Shown here in pieces: positions 36,201 to 47,456 of a stretch of DNA of 64,000 nt. A program made the position numbers and the translations under genes. The number at the start of each line of letters is the position of its first letter. Position 1 is the stretch's first letter. The stretch is taken from NCBI GenBank assembly GCA_958510825.1, contig OY294047.1:37979747-38043746 (forward strand), read 5' to 3'. The notes beneath the pieces are model-generated. The model made no database searches. It worked only from the letters and a program-made list of their open reading frames with translations, and was not told the origin of the DNA. The stretch is from Brachypterus glaber (lineage: Eukaryota > Arthropoda > Insecta > Coleoptera > Kateretidae).

Positions 36201-36714
36201 TTGCCTCAAACTTTATTTTTAATATTTTTTTTTAATATTTAACTTTTTATTGAAGTCGCTGTAGATATAGATTTAACGTTTTACTCTTCCAATAATTTTG
36301 AGTAGTGTTACTGCAATATCAGGGGTATTATCATTAGTGATACTAGGTTGGGTGTAGGTGGTTTTTTACATAAATTTTACGAATATTAATGCCAATGAAA
36401 AAATGCAACGACTGCTTTAGCAGCAGTTTCATTTTTCAAAATTTGGGATTAATATGAGTAAAATTTGATAAAAACCACTGCTACCTAATCCCTAGTATCA
36501 TGAATTGATATTTAGGAAGATAACATAATTTATAAAAAATGTGAACGACTTAATGTTGTATTTGTAATAATTTATTACTAATAAATAAGAATTAGAACCA
36601 TGTTTTTGTTATAAAAATAGGTGAGTATATGAAAAAAAAATCCTATTTAATTTAAATACACTGCCCAGTAAAAGAGCTTTCCCATTTTTCACCTCCGCCC
36701 GTAAAATGGATTTT

Positions 36715-37025
36715 TTATAATCAGATTCAACAACCTCAAAAACCCCAATATAGCAATTTTCACGAAAACTACCCCCACCTCTCAGGGGGTGAAATTAGAA
36801 AACAGGTATTATCAGATTCCTATTCGTCGACCCCAAAAACGCCTATATACCAATTTTGAAGAAAATATTAATAATATTAAAAAATATTTACCCCCTCACC
36901 CCCTCGGGGGTGGAATTAGAAAAGTTTTTTTTATCAGATTCAATTTCAGAAACCTTGAAACCCATATATAGCAATCTTCAAATTTTTCTAAAAAAAATGT
37001 ATTTTTCCCCATTTGCCCCCCTTGC
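36715..37025. repeat. degenerate tandem repeat, three units of about 90-125 bp
   Basis: Units share ATCAGATTC, then ATATAGCAATYTTC or ATATACCAATTTTG, then CCCCTC...GGGGGTGRAATTAGAAAA. They lie at about 36715-36805, 36806-36930 and 36931-37022. The array leads into the CGACC-type tract at 37145, so both may be parts of one old transposon. Confidence 0.6.
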
Positions 37026-37330
37026 CGCACCCCAATATTTACCAAAAACAATCCCGAGCGAGAACTTTTGGTAACATACCTGTATGCCAAATTTCAAGTC
37101 TCTCGCTTAAAGCGTTCTTAAGGTATCGTGCCCACAAGATTTCCCGGACAGACCGATCGACCGACCGACCGATCGACCGATTGACACCTTTTTTTTTGCT
37201 CGAAATTGATTTATATCGACATAAAACGCAAAAATACACAAAAAAAAATTTGAAAATTTTCAAAATGGGAAAGCAAAATTACGATTTTAGAGGTAAAAAA
37301 ATCATCGAAGGGGTAATATATTTTTAATTA
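37026..37330. mobile_element. element remnant with (CGAC/CGAT)n tract
   Basis: The words CCAAATTTCAAGTCTCTCGC and AAAGCGTTCTTAAGG precede GGACAGACCGATCGACCGAC, and poly-T follows. The same order of words is seen at 59318-59401 in weaker form. Overlapping short open frames on both strands are by-products of the repeat. Likely a widespread non-autonomous transposon; class not identified. Confidence 0.4.
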
Positions 37331-37359
37331 GGTATTAGAGAATATAATCAGAGGAGACA

Positions 37360-37392
37360 TGGAGGGTAGGTAGTAGGTAGGTAGGTAATAAT
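37360..37392. repeat. TAGG-type microsatellite
   Basis: Run of GGTAGGTAGTAGGTAGGTAG. Short and imperfect. Confidence 0.7.
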
Positions 37393-37626
37393 TTTTTGAT
37401 TCGGAAAATTTAGCCTCAAATTGGCAAATTTAGTTCCCAGAAAGCAAATATAGCTTCGAGTCAGCCAAATTGGAAATATTTTAATAAATTTCGTCACGAA
37501 ATTGTTTAGGAGTCCAGAATAAATTAATTAATCTGATTAATATAATGAGCAGTTGGTAAAATTTAGACTTGTTTGCAAATTATGTAGAGTGCACTGAGAG
37601 CTCATTACCGTAGTAAATACTAAACG

Positions 37627-37772
37627 TTAAGGCATATCCAGAAGCTTGCATAAGAACATAAGAATGCGATGCAGTGATTGGCTTATAAGATACATGGCGG
37701 CCCATCAAGCCAATCACGGTATCGCATTCTTATGTTTTATGTTCCTATGCGAGCTTGTGAATAGGCACTTAA
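37627..37772. mobile_element. TTAA-flanked hairpin MITE, copy 2 of 4
   Basis: TTAA occurs exactly at both ends. The arms GCTTGCATAAGAACATAAGA and GTTCCTATGCGAGC, and CAGTGATTGGCTTATAAGAT with its complement, fold together. It is the copy that best shows the TTAA target site. Confidence 0.85.
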
Positions 37773-37779
37773 CATTCAC

Positions 37780-39555
37780 TGGTTGTTACAATTACACTGG
37801 TCGACAAAAAAAATGTATCTTTCCATTTTGTCTGATATATCATTTTCAATGTACTTTTTGATGCTGAACACGAATTTGACCTTCATTTGTTGAATTTGGT
37901 TCGGGAGTCTGAGATAAATGCTATTGATTTTTTGAAAAAAAAATATAAGTAAATATCGTTGTTTTTAGCCCTAAAACATTTTTTTTTTCAGAAACATCTA
38001 TAAGATACAGTTTTTATGCGTATTTTAAAAATATTTTCTTTTTTAGATATCTTTAACGGTTTTCGAGAAAAGTTAAAAAAAAACTTAAAAAAGGTTAAAC
38101 ATTTTTTAAATGACTATTTCTCAGTTTCTACTAAAGCTTTAAATTTGTTTTATAGCTCAATTTGTTCGTTTTTTTAATGCTCATTAATTTTGTGAAATCG
38201 GATTTGAGATTGAAATTTTCTGTCCCGAGATATAATTGAAAAAACACACCCTTATTTTAAACTTCGAAAAACGCGCTTTTTTGTGATTTTTAACAGGGCA
38301 GTTAGAAATAAACCTTTTATTTTAATATTTAACATAACGTTATGTTATAACATATCAGAATAACTAGATAATAAACAATTTTAGGAACAAAAAAGAATAA
38401 TTCATCTTGTTTTTAAGATATTTTAATTTTCTGTTTTACTTTTTTTAACAGAAATTACTACAATTTATTTTGACCCGTTCACTGTCCAATGACCCATGTA
38501 TGACGGTAAGTCCTGTAAGCCATATGTGGTTTAAGTTTACATTACAGGTCAGTCTGTCTAACTAAAAAACTTCCTTAAAAAAGCAAATGCTAGGTTATGT
38601 TTTTGTGAACAAATGCAGAGAATCGTCAAAATTGTCTGGTTGGCAGCACTGTTTACCTTGCAATATATAGCACCAAACTTGCGTACAACTTGCTCAGTGA
38701 AAAGGCAAATCAAAGTCCAATTGTCCTCATGCTATATCTGACAGAAAACTTGCATAGCATCAAACTTGCGTACAAATTGCTCCGTGTAAAGTGGTCTTTA
38801 AGAACAAAAGAGTGTGCTAAATGTCATTTTCATAGAGGATCGAAGGAAAATTATATATCACCACTTTTATTGGAGGGTTTGTTTTGCAGTTGGCAAATTT
38901 TGTAGGCAAGTTGTCTAAATTTGTGTCTTGCCCCCACTATTTTCACTTCGGCCCTGGCACAATAAATGTTAGTTGAGAAAAAGATTAGCTTATTTAAATA
39001 ATATAATATTAGTTATTAAAGTATAGTTTATTTAATGAAAGTATATATAACTAACTTAATTTACCTGAATTAAGGAAGTGTAGTATCCGTTTTGTACTCT
39101 TCTGAAAATAATTTAATTCCAAAATGAAAAATAATAAGCATAAAATAATTAATGTTATTAACCTAATAATTAATTATTAGGTGATATTTTCATCCACATA
39201 AAAACTAAAACTATTTAACGAAAGAAACGTCCATCAAACTACATTCCGAAAATAAAGATAAATAATCGAACGTATCCATTAGATGATATATGGACCGGTG
39301 GACAATGCTTCAAACCATTAAGAAAACTCAGATATAATAATGATTAACAGAATTCGAAGGCCACCCTCCACGCACCCAGACCATTATCGGAGGCATCGCA
39401 TGGTTTTATCAATGAATGGCACGCTCTAGCTGAAAAATAAAAAAAAAAACAGATCAATCTGATTTTAAAGGTAAAATTTTTACTTCGACACATAGTGCTA
39501 CTAAGAGTGCCGATGTATTGAAATCTTCGCCGAAAAGTCAAAATCTTTGACCACA
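37780..39555. other. intergenic sequence, nothing firmly recognised
   Basis: Poly-T-rich to about 38480, then low-copy AT-rich. A word group near 39398-39450 (TTTTATCAATGAATGGCACG, CTCTAGCTGAAAAA) recurs at 42134-42185, so part of it is dispersed repeat. No gene. Confidence 0.4.
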
Positions 39556-39970
39556 TATTTTACACATTTCTCGACGTTTTAGACCATTCTGAGTCGAAAT
39601 CAGTGAAAAAAATTTTTGCGTCCGTCTGTCTGTCTGTCTGTCTGGGTGTAAACTCTCTAACTCCATTTCTACATGAGATATCGACTTGCGGTTTTTTGCA
39701 TATTGTTTCTTTTCGTATTCCGAAGAGCTGATTAGATTTTGGGCGTAAACGATTGGGGGTAAGGGGGTAAAAATAGGGTGAAACTCCTATTTTTAGCGTA
39801 TTTTGTTTATAATTAAGGCAATTATTATTGTATTTGGTTAATTTAGCACTTATATAAAAGATAATTTTAAATTGGTCAAAAAATATTATAAACAACGTTT
39901 TCCTAAAACGCATTGTTTTCGAGATATTGGCGTTTAAATTAGTAAAAGGTTTTTTTAGCATCTCACATAT
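39556..39970. mobile_element. element remnant with (GTCT)n tract
   Basis: TTTTAGACCATTCTGAGTCG and TTTGCGTCCGTCTGTCTGTC are followed by AACTCCATTTCTACATGAGA and poly-A/T. The same tract type occurs at 12421 and elsewhere. The minus-strand open frame across it is a by-product of repeat composition. Confidence 0.4.
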
Positions 39971-41140
39971 TTATAACCCTATTTCAAAAAATTATATTTT
40001 AAATAAAAGCTCTTTTTAAGCCCTATAAAAAATGAAATATACAGTTTTTTGCTAGAATATACTGTTTTAAAGATACAGAAATTAAAATCAAACAAAACAC
40101 CTAGTTTGAAATTTGCAAACTAGATGGCTCTAGTTTACAAATTTTAAGCTTCCATTCATTTGTTTTTAAAATCAATCAAAAATTGTAATTAATAAGTTCA
40201 ACTTGCATCCAAGTAAAAACATATTTTTATTATTAATTTTAATTATATATTAAGTGTACAAGAAAAGCTAAAGTTTAATATAAATTAAAGTTAGTTTGTG
40301 CAGTGAGGAGTAGTAGTAAAATTGTAATTATGTTATGCTACCCTGTTCTAATAGCATGTTATTAGTTTTCCCAATAGTGCCGATGTTTTGACAGGGTGCT
40401 TGCAACGTTTCATCTAGTTTAAATTATATTTTTTAGTAGATACAGGATTATTTGTTATAGGTATAATAGGACTTTTTTTTTCCTTGTGAAAATTATAATT
40501 ACTAGTTTTAATACTGTAAAACTCTCTCAACAATGCCGTCCACGTTACTCGTTTAAATTTTTTTATGCGCGAATATACGGTAAAGTGCAAGCAAGGGTGT
40601 TTCGGGTTTAATAGCAAAGGAAATAATTTTCATCCCTGTTTGTTTTTTACCGTCCCTAAACAAGTCTTTGCCGTTCCGTTTTTTTTTTTATTTTTTAAGC
40701 GTTTTTTAGTCGATGAAGGTTATTTTTTTTAGTCATCAACTTTTTTTGTCGTCCCTAACAAAAATCTGAAATTACTTCCCTGAAAACAAGACGCAGATGC
40801 TTATTTTTGCAAGTGTTAAGGCAAGGAATTAACATAAATATATAATATAAATAAATATATTAAAAAAAAAAAAATAAAAAGTGATTTAATTTTTCATAAA
40901 AACGAGTGAAAAGTGTGAATTCGAATGAAATAGAAAATACTTTATGAGAAACTATAAGAAAAAGTAAATATCAACAGTACGTAACTGTTTTAATCATAGT
41001 AACTGCAAAAGTATTACGGTGACATCTAGTAATATTTAATTATTATTAATTTGTTGATTTAATTTAAGAAAATTAGGAGGTGGCGCTATCTACTTTCTGA
41101 CTGAAAAACTAACCTTAAGTTTAGTTACTTTAGTACTAAT
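39971..41140. other. AT-rich intergenic sequence, nothing recognised
   Basis: No gene, RNA or paired repeat found. Confidence 0.45.
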
Positions 41141-41146
41141 GGTTGG

Positions 41147-41299
41147 ATAAGTGGTTATTCACAGGCTCGCATAAGAACATAATACATTACAATGTGATGC
41201 CGTGATTGGCTTGATGTGCCGCCATGTATATTCTTAGCTAATCACGGCATCGCATTCTCATGTTTTATGTTCTTATGCAAGCTTCTGGATAGGCATTAA
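41147..41299. mobile_element. TTAA-flanked hairpin MITE, copy 3 of 4
   Basis: The left end ATAAGTGGTTATTCACAGGC is diverged. The right end GCTTCTGGATAGGCATTAA retains TTAA. Central arms ATGCCGTGATTGGCTTGATG and TAATCACGGCATCGCATTCT pair. Same family as 13228, 37627 and 61419. Confidence 0.8.
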
Positions 41300-41583
41300 A
41301 CTAACTTCTTTACTTTGATGAATATTATGTATGGGTGAGAATAGTCTTTAAAAAGTGCCATTAAAATGTGTGATTTTTCATTTTTTTTAATGAAATGAGA
41401 ATTTATGAAATGACATTTTGATTAAATGAAAATTATTGAGACTTTTTAGTGTCGACATATGTCAGTTAAAAAAGTCTTTCTTTAACTCTTAGCCTACTGA
41501 ATAATTGTGTAAAACTGTAAAAATAGACCAATCTAAATGTAATAAATAATAATATTTCCTACAGGATGCTTCTTGAAATTTAT

Positions 41584-41845
41584 TTAGGGTTATTTGTGAT
41601 AAACACTCGGAAATGAAGCAGATAAAAACTTTATTGCATTACATAGTCATGCCAACGTTTACCTAATATTTGGGCTTCTTCGGGGCTAAATAATTAAATA
41701 TGCATTAAAAAAAAACAAATTAAACAAAAACATTACATCAACAAACAAAACATACTGGACATTTTTCAACAGGAGAATACTCACTGTAGAACAATTAAGT
41801 TTTTATTTGCTTCATTTCCGAGTGTTTATCACAAATAACCCTAAA
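41584..41845. mobile_element. TTAGGGTTATTTGTGATAAA-ended element nested in left arm
   Basis: Ends TTAGGGTTATTTGTGATAAA and TTTATCACAAATAACCCTAA are perfect, and the arms run about 50 bp through CACTCGGAAATGAAGC. The interior, minus strand, contains CCCCGAAGAAGCCC then AACGTTGGC. This resembles the sequence near the ends of Penelope-like elements. It lies between AAATGTAATAA words that are single in the intact right arm, so it is a later insertion. Confidence 0.7.
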
Positions 41846-42904
41846 TGTAATAAATGTAATTTGTTTGACTCGGTAAGTTAAAAATATATTTTTCGGGGAA
41901 CCCATTTCACTACCTTTTTGAGGCTTCTAGCATCCAAAGGAACCCGATCCAGGGCCTAGTGATTTACAAGTAGTTTAATTTGAATGTACTTTAAGACATA
42001 TATAAAATAAAGCTGGGAGCAAATAATGAAATAAAAATGGTCATCAGCTCTTAGACTATAAGCATAGTGATAGTCAAAACACATAAATGGAATGAAATGC
42101 CGTGTGAAAAATATTATCAGAGGAATTACAGAGTTTTATCAATGAGTGGCACACGTGAGTGAGTACTCTAGTTGAAAAACGAAAACAAACATATCAATCA
42201 ACATAGATGAGGTGTGAGTTTATCAGTGTATGGGGAATTTGTGGTGAAACTTTGCAACATATATATAAAAAAATATGTTTGTCCCTAAAAGTATTTAGAA
42301 CAAAATAACAAACAAACAAACATGCGAATTGTAGTTTGGCTTAGGAGCATACATTTTTTTATTGATATAATTAATATGAAGACTCTTCATTGAAGAGGCC
42401 AGATATTTTCATTTCTTTCCACAAAGTCATACCAACAATATATTTTTAAATCTGCTCTTAGAATTTTCTAAAAAAAGGTTGTAATCTTTTCCTCCAAAAG
42501 TTTTGCAAACATCTTATAATTTTAGTTTTTGACAATTCATGCAAATTAATTAAACATCCTAATCAAACTGTAAAAAATATTCTAAAAATGATATTTCTGT
42601 TAATATCATGACGTGTACTTTTTTACTTAAACTTTCGAATTACCTTAGGTCCGATTTGTTTACAAATCCATGGCCATACTTCCAAGAAAACTTTTAACTT
42701 GAGGTTTTTACCCCCATGGACCGAAACAAGGATAGTTTACTAATGAACAAAACTCGAAAATTTAGAATTTTTTTAAGGTCTATATTGTAATTATTTAGGT
42801 AAAATGTCATTTACGACCCTAGATGTTGGTTAACCTGTTAAAAATTTACCTTGCTTCAAGCTTGTATAGTAGAAGAGGTCAAAAAAAGATCTCATCTTTT
42901 AACC

Positions 42905-43270
42905 AAATTACATAACTTAATTTTTGATTTTTGGGGAATAGGGCTTTGGATCTGAGTAAAATTGTTATCTAATTTTGCTGTGACGTTTCGACGATGGATT
43001 TTTGACAGTGTAGTTTTCTATACGCAGCCGAACCGAAAACCGAAAAAGTACACTGTCTTAATTTTATTTTTTAACTGTTATTTGTTTAAATAATGTTTTG
43101 TTTATGTGAGTGTTTACTGTTAGTAACAATGACTAATCTTTGACTTTAATTCTCTGTTCGAAAACAACGAAAATCTTCGAAACGTCACAGCAAAATTAAA
43201 TAACAATTTTAGTCAGATCTAAAGCCCTAATCCCAAAAAATCAAAAAGTTAAATTATACAAATCGGGCAA
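42905..43270. mobile_element. GACGTTTCGA foldback element, full copy
   Basis: The left arm contains TTTTTGATTTTTGGGGAATA, GGGCTTTGGATCTGA, then TTTTGCTGTGACGTTTCGA. The right arm is its inverse (TTCGAAACGTCACAGCAAAA, TCAGATCTAAAGCCCT). Arms are about 90 bp with a 150-bp middle. One arm plus its middle recurs alone at 61915-62090. Confidence 0.75.
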
Positions 43271-44208
43271 AAACTTTCAATCAAATTACATATCGCCAAA
43301 ATTGCATGATGTAAGCTTAGCTTTAATAAATTTTCACATAATACCTAGCCAGTTGCAAGAATTGTAAAAGCGTGTTCGTGCGATCTCAGAAAAGATATTG
43401 TATATACCGGTCCAAGCGAATTCTCCTGTCTACCCTTATACATTTTAACGTCATTGTTATTTTGACGAACATCATCAATTATTCTTGAGTTGAACTGTAT
43501 CTGAACCTTGGACTAAGGTCAGATAGTGTTCTGTATCTAAGTTTATTGAAATGTTTGGTTAGGTCTAAATAACTTTATTAGCACCAATTTAATGTTACAT
43601 TAATCAATTACGAATTAATTATAATAGTCTAAGAGCTGGTGACCATTTTTATTTCATTATTTGCTCCCAGCTGTATTTTATATATGTCTTAAAGTACATT
43701 CAAATTAAACTTTTTGCAAATAGGCAGGTCCTGGATCGGGTTCCTTTAGATGCTAGAAGCCTCGAATAGGTGGTGAAATGGGGTCCCCCAAAAATATATT
43801 TTTAACTTACGAACAAATTACATTTATTACATTTAGATTGGTCTATTTTCACAGATTTACAAAATTATTCAAAAGTCTAAAGGTTAAAAAAAAACTTTAT
43901 CTGACAAATGTCAACACTAAAAATTCTGATAAATTTTCATTTAATCAAAATGTAATTTCATAAATTCACATTTCCTTAAAAAATTAAGTATCACATATTT
44001 CAAAGGCACCAAAACCAACATTAAATATTAGAAATTAACACTTTAAATTTTTTAAAATAATTTAACGAACAAAATTTCACTGATTTTTTTTACATTTCTA
44101 TCATTGGTCTCTTTTTGTGGTCTCTTCTTATGTCAGTATCTAATTTGGTTGAAGTTATATAATTTTACTCTACTCAGTTGTTATTAATAGCGATTAATAC
44201 GTATATTT

Positions 44209-44448
44209 CTGTGGCTTGGTTCTAAAAGGGACATGTCAAAAATTTTGAATGGATACACTAAGTTTTAGCAGTTTAACAGGAATGTTTATTTACAACATAC
44301 ATCAGCCCTTGTCGCTTAAAATCTACATTTATCTTACAAGCATTGATATTGGCCTTTTTAGGTTGTAGATCTGAAAAAAATATAGTTCGGTAGTAAAACT
44401 CATAATAAGCAAATAGTGAGATTGGCCATTTTAGAACCAAGCCGCAGA
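44209..44448. mobile_element. CTGTGGCTTGGTTCTAAAAG-type MITE, copy 2 of 2
   Basis: CTGTGGCTTGGTTCTAAAAG and ATTTTAGAACCAAGCCGCAG are inverted ends 240 bp apart. It matches the element at 17644-17878 in the opposite orientation. Confidence 0.8.
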
Positions 44449-44481
44449 TTTAATTTCTTATATTATTGTTAATAATTAGAG

Positions 44482-45255
44482 ATCGGATTTTACCGAGTCG
44501 TGACGTCAAAATGCAACAAATTAATAACAATTTTATAAAAATATTTATAAGCTATCAAACTACTACATTTACAAAGAAAAGTATATAAATATTATGAAAA
44601 TGCCCAAACGTTTTTATCTAAGTAAAAAAATAAATAAAAAAAACATAGATCCAAAAATTATGATTTAGTTGGACTTTTAAATAATCCAAATTTTATTTAA
44701 TAATATTGTAACATGGTGGCTGTGTATTAATTTTATCAAGTTAAAAAAATATGCCTTGCTAATCATTTTCTATTCGCAAAAACAGCTTACGTGACGTTTA
44801 TAACTTGTGAAAAATGTTTTTAAAAATTTCTTCATTATAAATATTTTAAGACATGTGAATACAAAAACCCATAAAGGATATGAGGAGCAAGGACAGTTTA
44901 ATATTTAAAGTAAGTAAAGCTACAAAATAAATTTTAATCACAAGTTATAAGCGTCACGTGACCTTTTATTGCGAATAAAAAACGATTGGCCAGTAAAAGG
45001 AATACCCAGTCACCATGCCAAATTAAATTTGGATTAATAAAAACCCCAACTAAATCGTAATTTTCAGAATTGTTATTTTTTTTATTCTCTTTTACTTAAA
45101 TAAAACGTTACGGAATTTTCATAATATTTATATAATTTTCATTGGTAATGTAGTAGTTTGGCAACATATTAAACATTTTTATAAAATTAATATGAATTTG
45201 TTAACTTATTGTACCCGGATATGCATTTTGACGTCACGACTCGCTAAAATCCGAT
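44482..45255. mobile_element. 774-bp foldback element with ATCGGATTTTACCGAGTCG ends
   Basis: ATCGGATTTTACCGAGTCGT and ACGACTCGCTAAAATCCGAT are inverted ends, and pairing continues via GACGTCAAAATGCA. The arms, more than 300 bp each, can be followed through AAACTACTACATTTAC, TGATTTAGTTGG and ACTTGTGA. No coding frame. Confidence 0.8.
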
Positions 45256-46090
45256 GTCTATTAATAATACTAGAAGATATATTAAGTATTTATGTTTTAT
45301 CTAACCTAATCTAATATACGAATTTATGTTATCTTACCTTAAGAAAAATACTGCCACCTATTAAATAAACCCATAAAATCATATTATTTTTTACTAAAAA
45401 TACCAAAAACAAATAAAAATCTCAAGAGAAACATTCAAACACCAGCATCAAGAACACAGCCATCTTTAACAACCACACTGCGCATACGCGAGTCTTACCA
45501 AAGGCAGCTGTGCTCTATTGTTGTCCGCTCCTAGCCCAACTTTCTCTTTTGGAGGGTAAAATATCGGCAGGTTTGGATTTCAAAGAATGGTTGCGGATTT
45601 GAGTCAAATATTTTGATAAACGGCATTTTGTATGCTTATGTATTTTTGCTGATTCATCATATTTCGCAACTAATATTCATGATATGATGGTTGCCAAAAT
45701 GTAGGATTTTTACCTATACTGAGAAAAATGTATGTAATTTTACACAAATTACATAAACGAAAACTGTGATATTACATGTGAACCTATAGTTTTTGTACTT
45801 GATGTTAGGATGATGATTGTTATCAATTTTTTTATACAGTTCAACAATAATTAATTTTGTGCTAAGGTCAGAAAAAATGGCAAGGGCTCGTAAAAATACG
45901 AGCCCAGGGAACAATAAGTTTCAGCCTTGGTGAATACAATATTTTTTAAACGACCACGATAAAATAATGCACTTGTGAGTAGAGATAATATCTAATTATT
46001 TTTGGAGTTATTTTATTATCTGCCATGTTATTTTCATGTACACGGTACTTGCGCATGGAATGATTTCCTTTCTAAAAAAAGGAATATCCA
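45256..46090. other. low-copy intergenic sequence with a GC-richer block at 45430-45620
   Basis: 45430-45620 includes AGCCATCTTTAACAACC, CTGCGCATACGCGAG (NRF-1-like) and CAAAGGCAGCTGTGC (E-box CAGCTG). It lacks repeats and open frames and may be regulatory. The flanks are AT-rich; TGTAATTTTACAC near 45732 resembles the TGTAAA-rich elements that follow. Confidence 0.3.
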
Positions 46091-46091
46091 A

Positions 46092-46650
46092 TACACTGTA
46101 AAAAACAAATCTAAAATAATGTCAAAATTCCTTAGTTTAGGTACTAAGTAATTTTTTGTACTCTACTATGTTTAATTCATGAATTAGTGTAAAGGTGTGT
46201 AAAAAAATTTAATTAATTGTAAAATAATGTAAAAGGCTAGTAACATTTTGTAAAGTGCTGTGAATTCATTTAAAATTACACAAAATTGCAAAAATAATGT
46301 AAAATTATTTAAAATTATACAGATTTACATTGATTTCCACCTATTAACAGTTAAGTACTATGTAATTTTACAGAAAATTACACGTCATGTAATTGATAAT
46401 TATCAATTATCTATTATAATAGGTGTAAGTGACATCGTGTAACTATGCAATTTTTCACTATGGTTGTAATTTTGTGTAATTTTAAATTAATTTACATTGC
46501 TTTATAAAATGTAACTAGCCTTTTACATTGTTTTACAATAAATTAAATTTATCTACACAAATCATGAATTTTACATACCTAGTCAAGTATAGTAAAATAA
46601 CTTAGTAAACTAAGGTTCCTTTACATTATTTTACATTATTTTTTTAAAGC
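46092..46650. mobile_element. TGTAAA-rich foldback element, about 560 bp
   Basis: Left words (CTAAAATAATGT, TTCCTTAGTTTAGGTACTAA, AAAAGGCTAGTAACATTTTG) recur inverted on the right (TGTAACTAGCCTTTTAC, TTAGTAAACTAAGGTTCC, ACATTATTTTACATTATT). The sequence is dominated by TGTAAA/TTTACA words. No gene. Confidence 0.7.
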
Positions 46651-46817
46651 CTACGTTACAACCGCTTGCCGTTTTTGTACATTCCAGAATGTTCATCTAA
46701 AAAAATACGTTAAAAATTATAATAATAATTTTTTATGGGAGCATTCATAATATTAATAATTCAATACGTTGTTTCACAGTTCTAAAATTCCTACAATTAT
46801 TATTATTAATGTTTTAC

Positions 46818-47040
46818 TCATCACATTCCTAGTCATAACACAAGAATAATTTTTGGAATTGTTTGCATTGTATTGCAATTTCTTAACCCTTTAAAGTTGA
46901 ACCTCCCACAAAATCTTATTAGCTATGGATAATTTGTAAAATATTATGACAGAATTTTTTTGCCGATTTTAATGTTATGACTCATAATCCTGACTTGACA
47001 AAATTTTAACAATGAAATGAAAAAGTTATTGAATGACGTT
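46818..47040. repeat. 225-bp direct repeat, copy A
   Basis: GTTTGCATTGTATTGCAATT, TCTTAACCCTTTAAAGT and CTCATAATCCTGACTTGACA match 49225-49445 in the same orientation with scattered substitutions and small indels. Function unknown; probably part of a dispersed element. Confidence 0.7.
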
Positions 47041-47108
47041 CCAAAAACAACAATTTCTGAATATTAGAAATACAATTTTCTGAAAGTTATCGCCCGTTAA
47101 TTTTTTGT

Positions 47109-47307
47109 ATGTAAGATGTAAAAAATAAATATGTAAATTTACGAGATTTTACATTTTACAATTTTATATAAATATTACATGTAACTTAGATGTAAAATTC
47201 ATATAAAATCGTAAAATTACATTTAAAATCTCGTAAATTTACCTATATGGCAATAAATTAAATATGATTCTGCATGTAAATTTACATATTTATTTTTTTA
47301 TAGTGTA
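47109..47307. mobile_element. TGTAAATTTACA palindromic element, about 200 bp
   Basis: AAAAATAAATATGTAAATTT at the left and AAATTTACATATTTATTTTT at the right are inverted. The centre repeats TGTAAAAT/ATTTTACA and GTAAATTTACGAGATTTTAC with its complement. Related in style to 46092-46650. Confidence 0.65.
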
Positions 47308-47369
47308 TAGTTTGTATAACTGTTATTGCCAATATCAGTTTAGTTTTTAATAAAATAGAATGTTGTTTT

Positions 47370-47456
47370 AGTAAGAGGAAAAGTGAAGCTTTTTTTTACT
47401 AGTCCGGAAACAACAGACGAGTAAAAAAGAGCACTTTTCCTCTGAGTGAAACATAC
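47370..47456. repeat. short hairpin element
   Basis: AGAGGAAAAGTGAAGC and GAGCACTTTTCCTCT, with TTTTTTTACT and AGTAAAAAA inside, form an imperfect 25-bp stem. Possibly a minimal MITE. Confidence 0.5.

Larger units (their letters stand above)
41355..44009. mobile_element. 2.65-kb composite inverted repeat with nested insertions
   Basis: The left arm (41355 to about 42060, interrupted) and the right arm (about 43630-44009) are inverted copies. Examples are GACCAATCTAAATGTAATAA with TTATTACATTTAGATTGGTC, GGCTTCTAGCATCCAAAGGA with TTTAGATGCTAGAAGCC, and GGGAGCAAATAATGAAATAA with TTATTTCATTATTTGCTCCC. The left arm is split by the element at 41584-41845, and the 1.57-kb loop contains another inverted element at 42905-43270. 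No transposase frame was recognised. Confidence 0.75.

Noticed and set aside
36789..37327. Cluster of overlapping frames on both strands
   Set aside because: They lie on a degenerate tandem repeat and a CGACC tract; frames are repeat by-products.
39560..39961. 133-codon minus-strand frame
   Set aside because: It runs through a (GTCT)n tract (giving RQTDRQTD) and flanking repeat sequence; no family resemblance.
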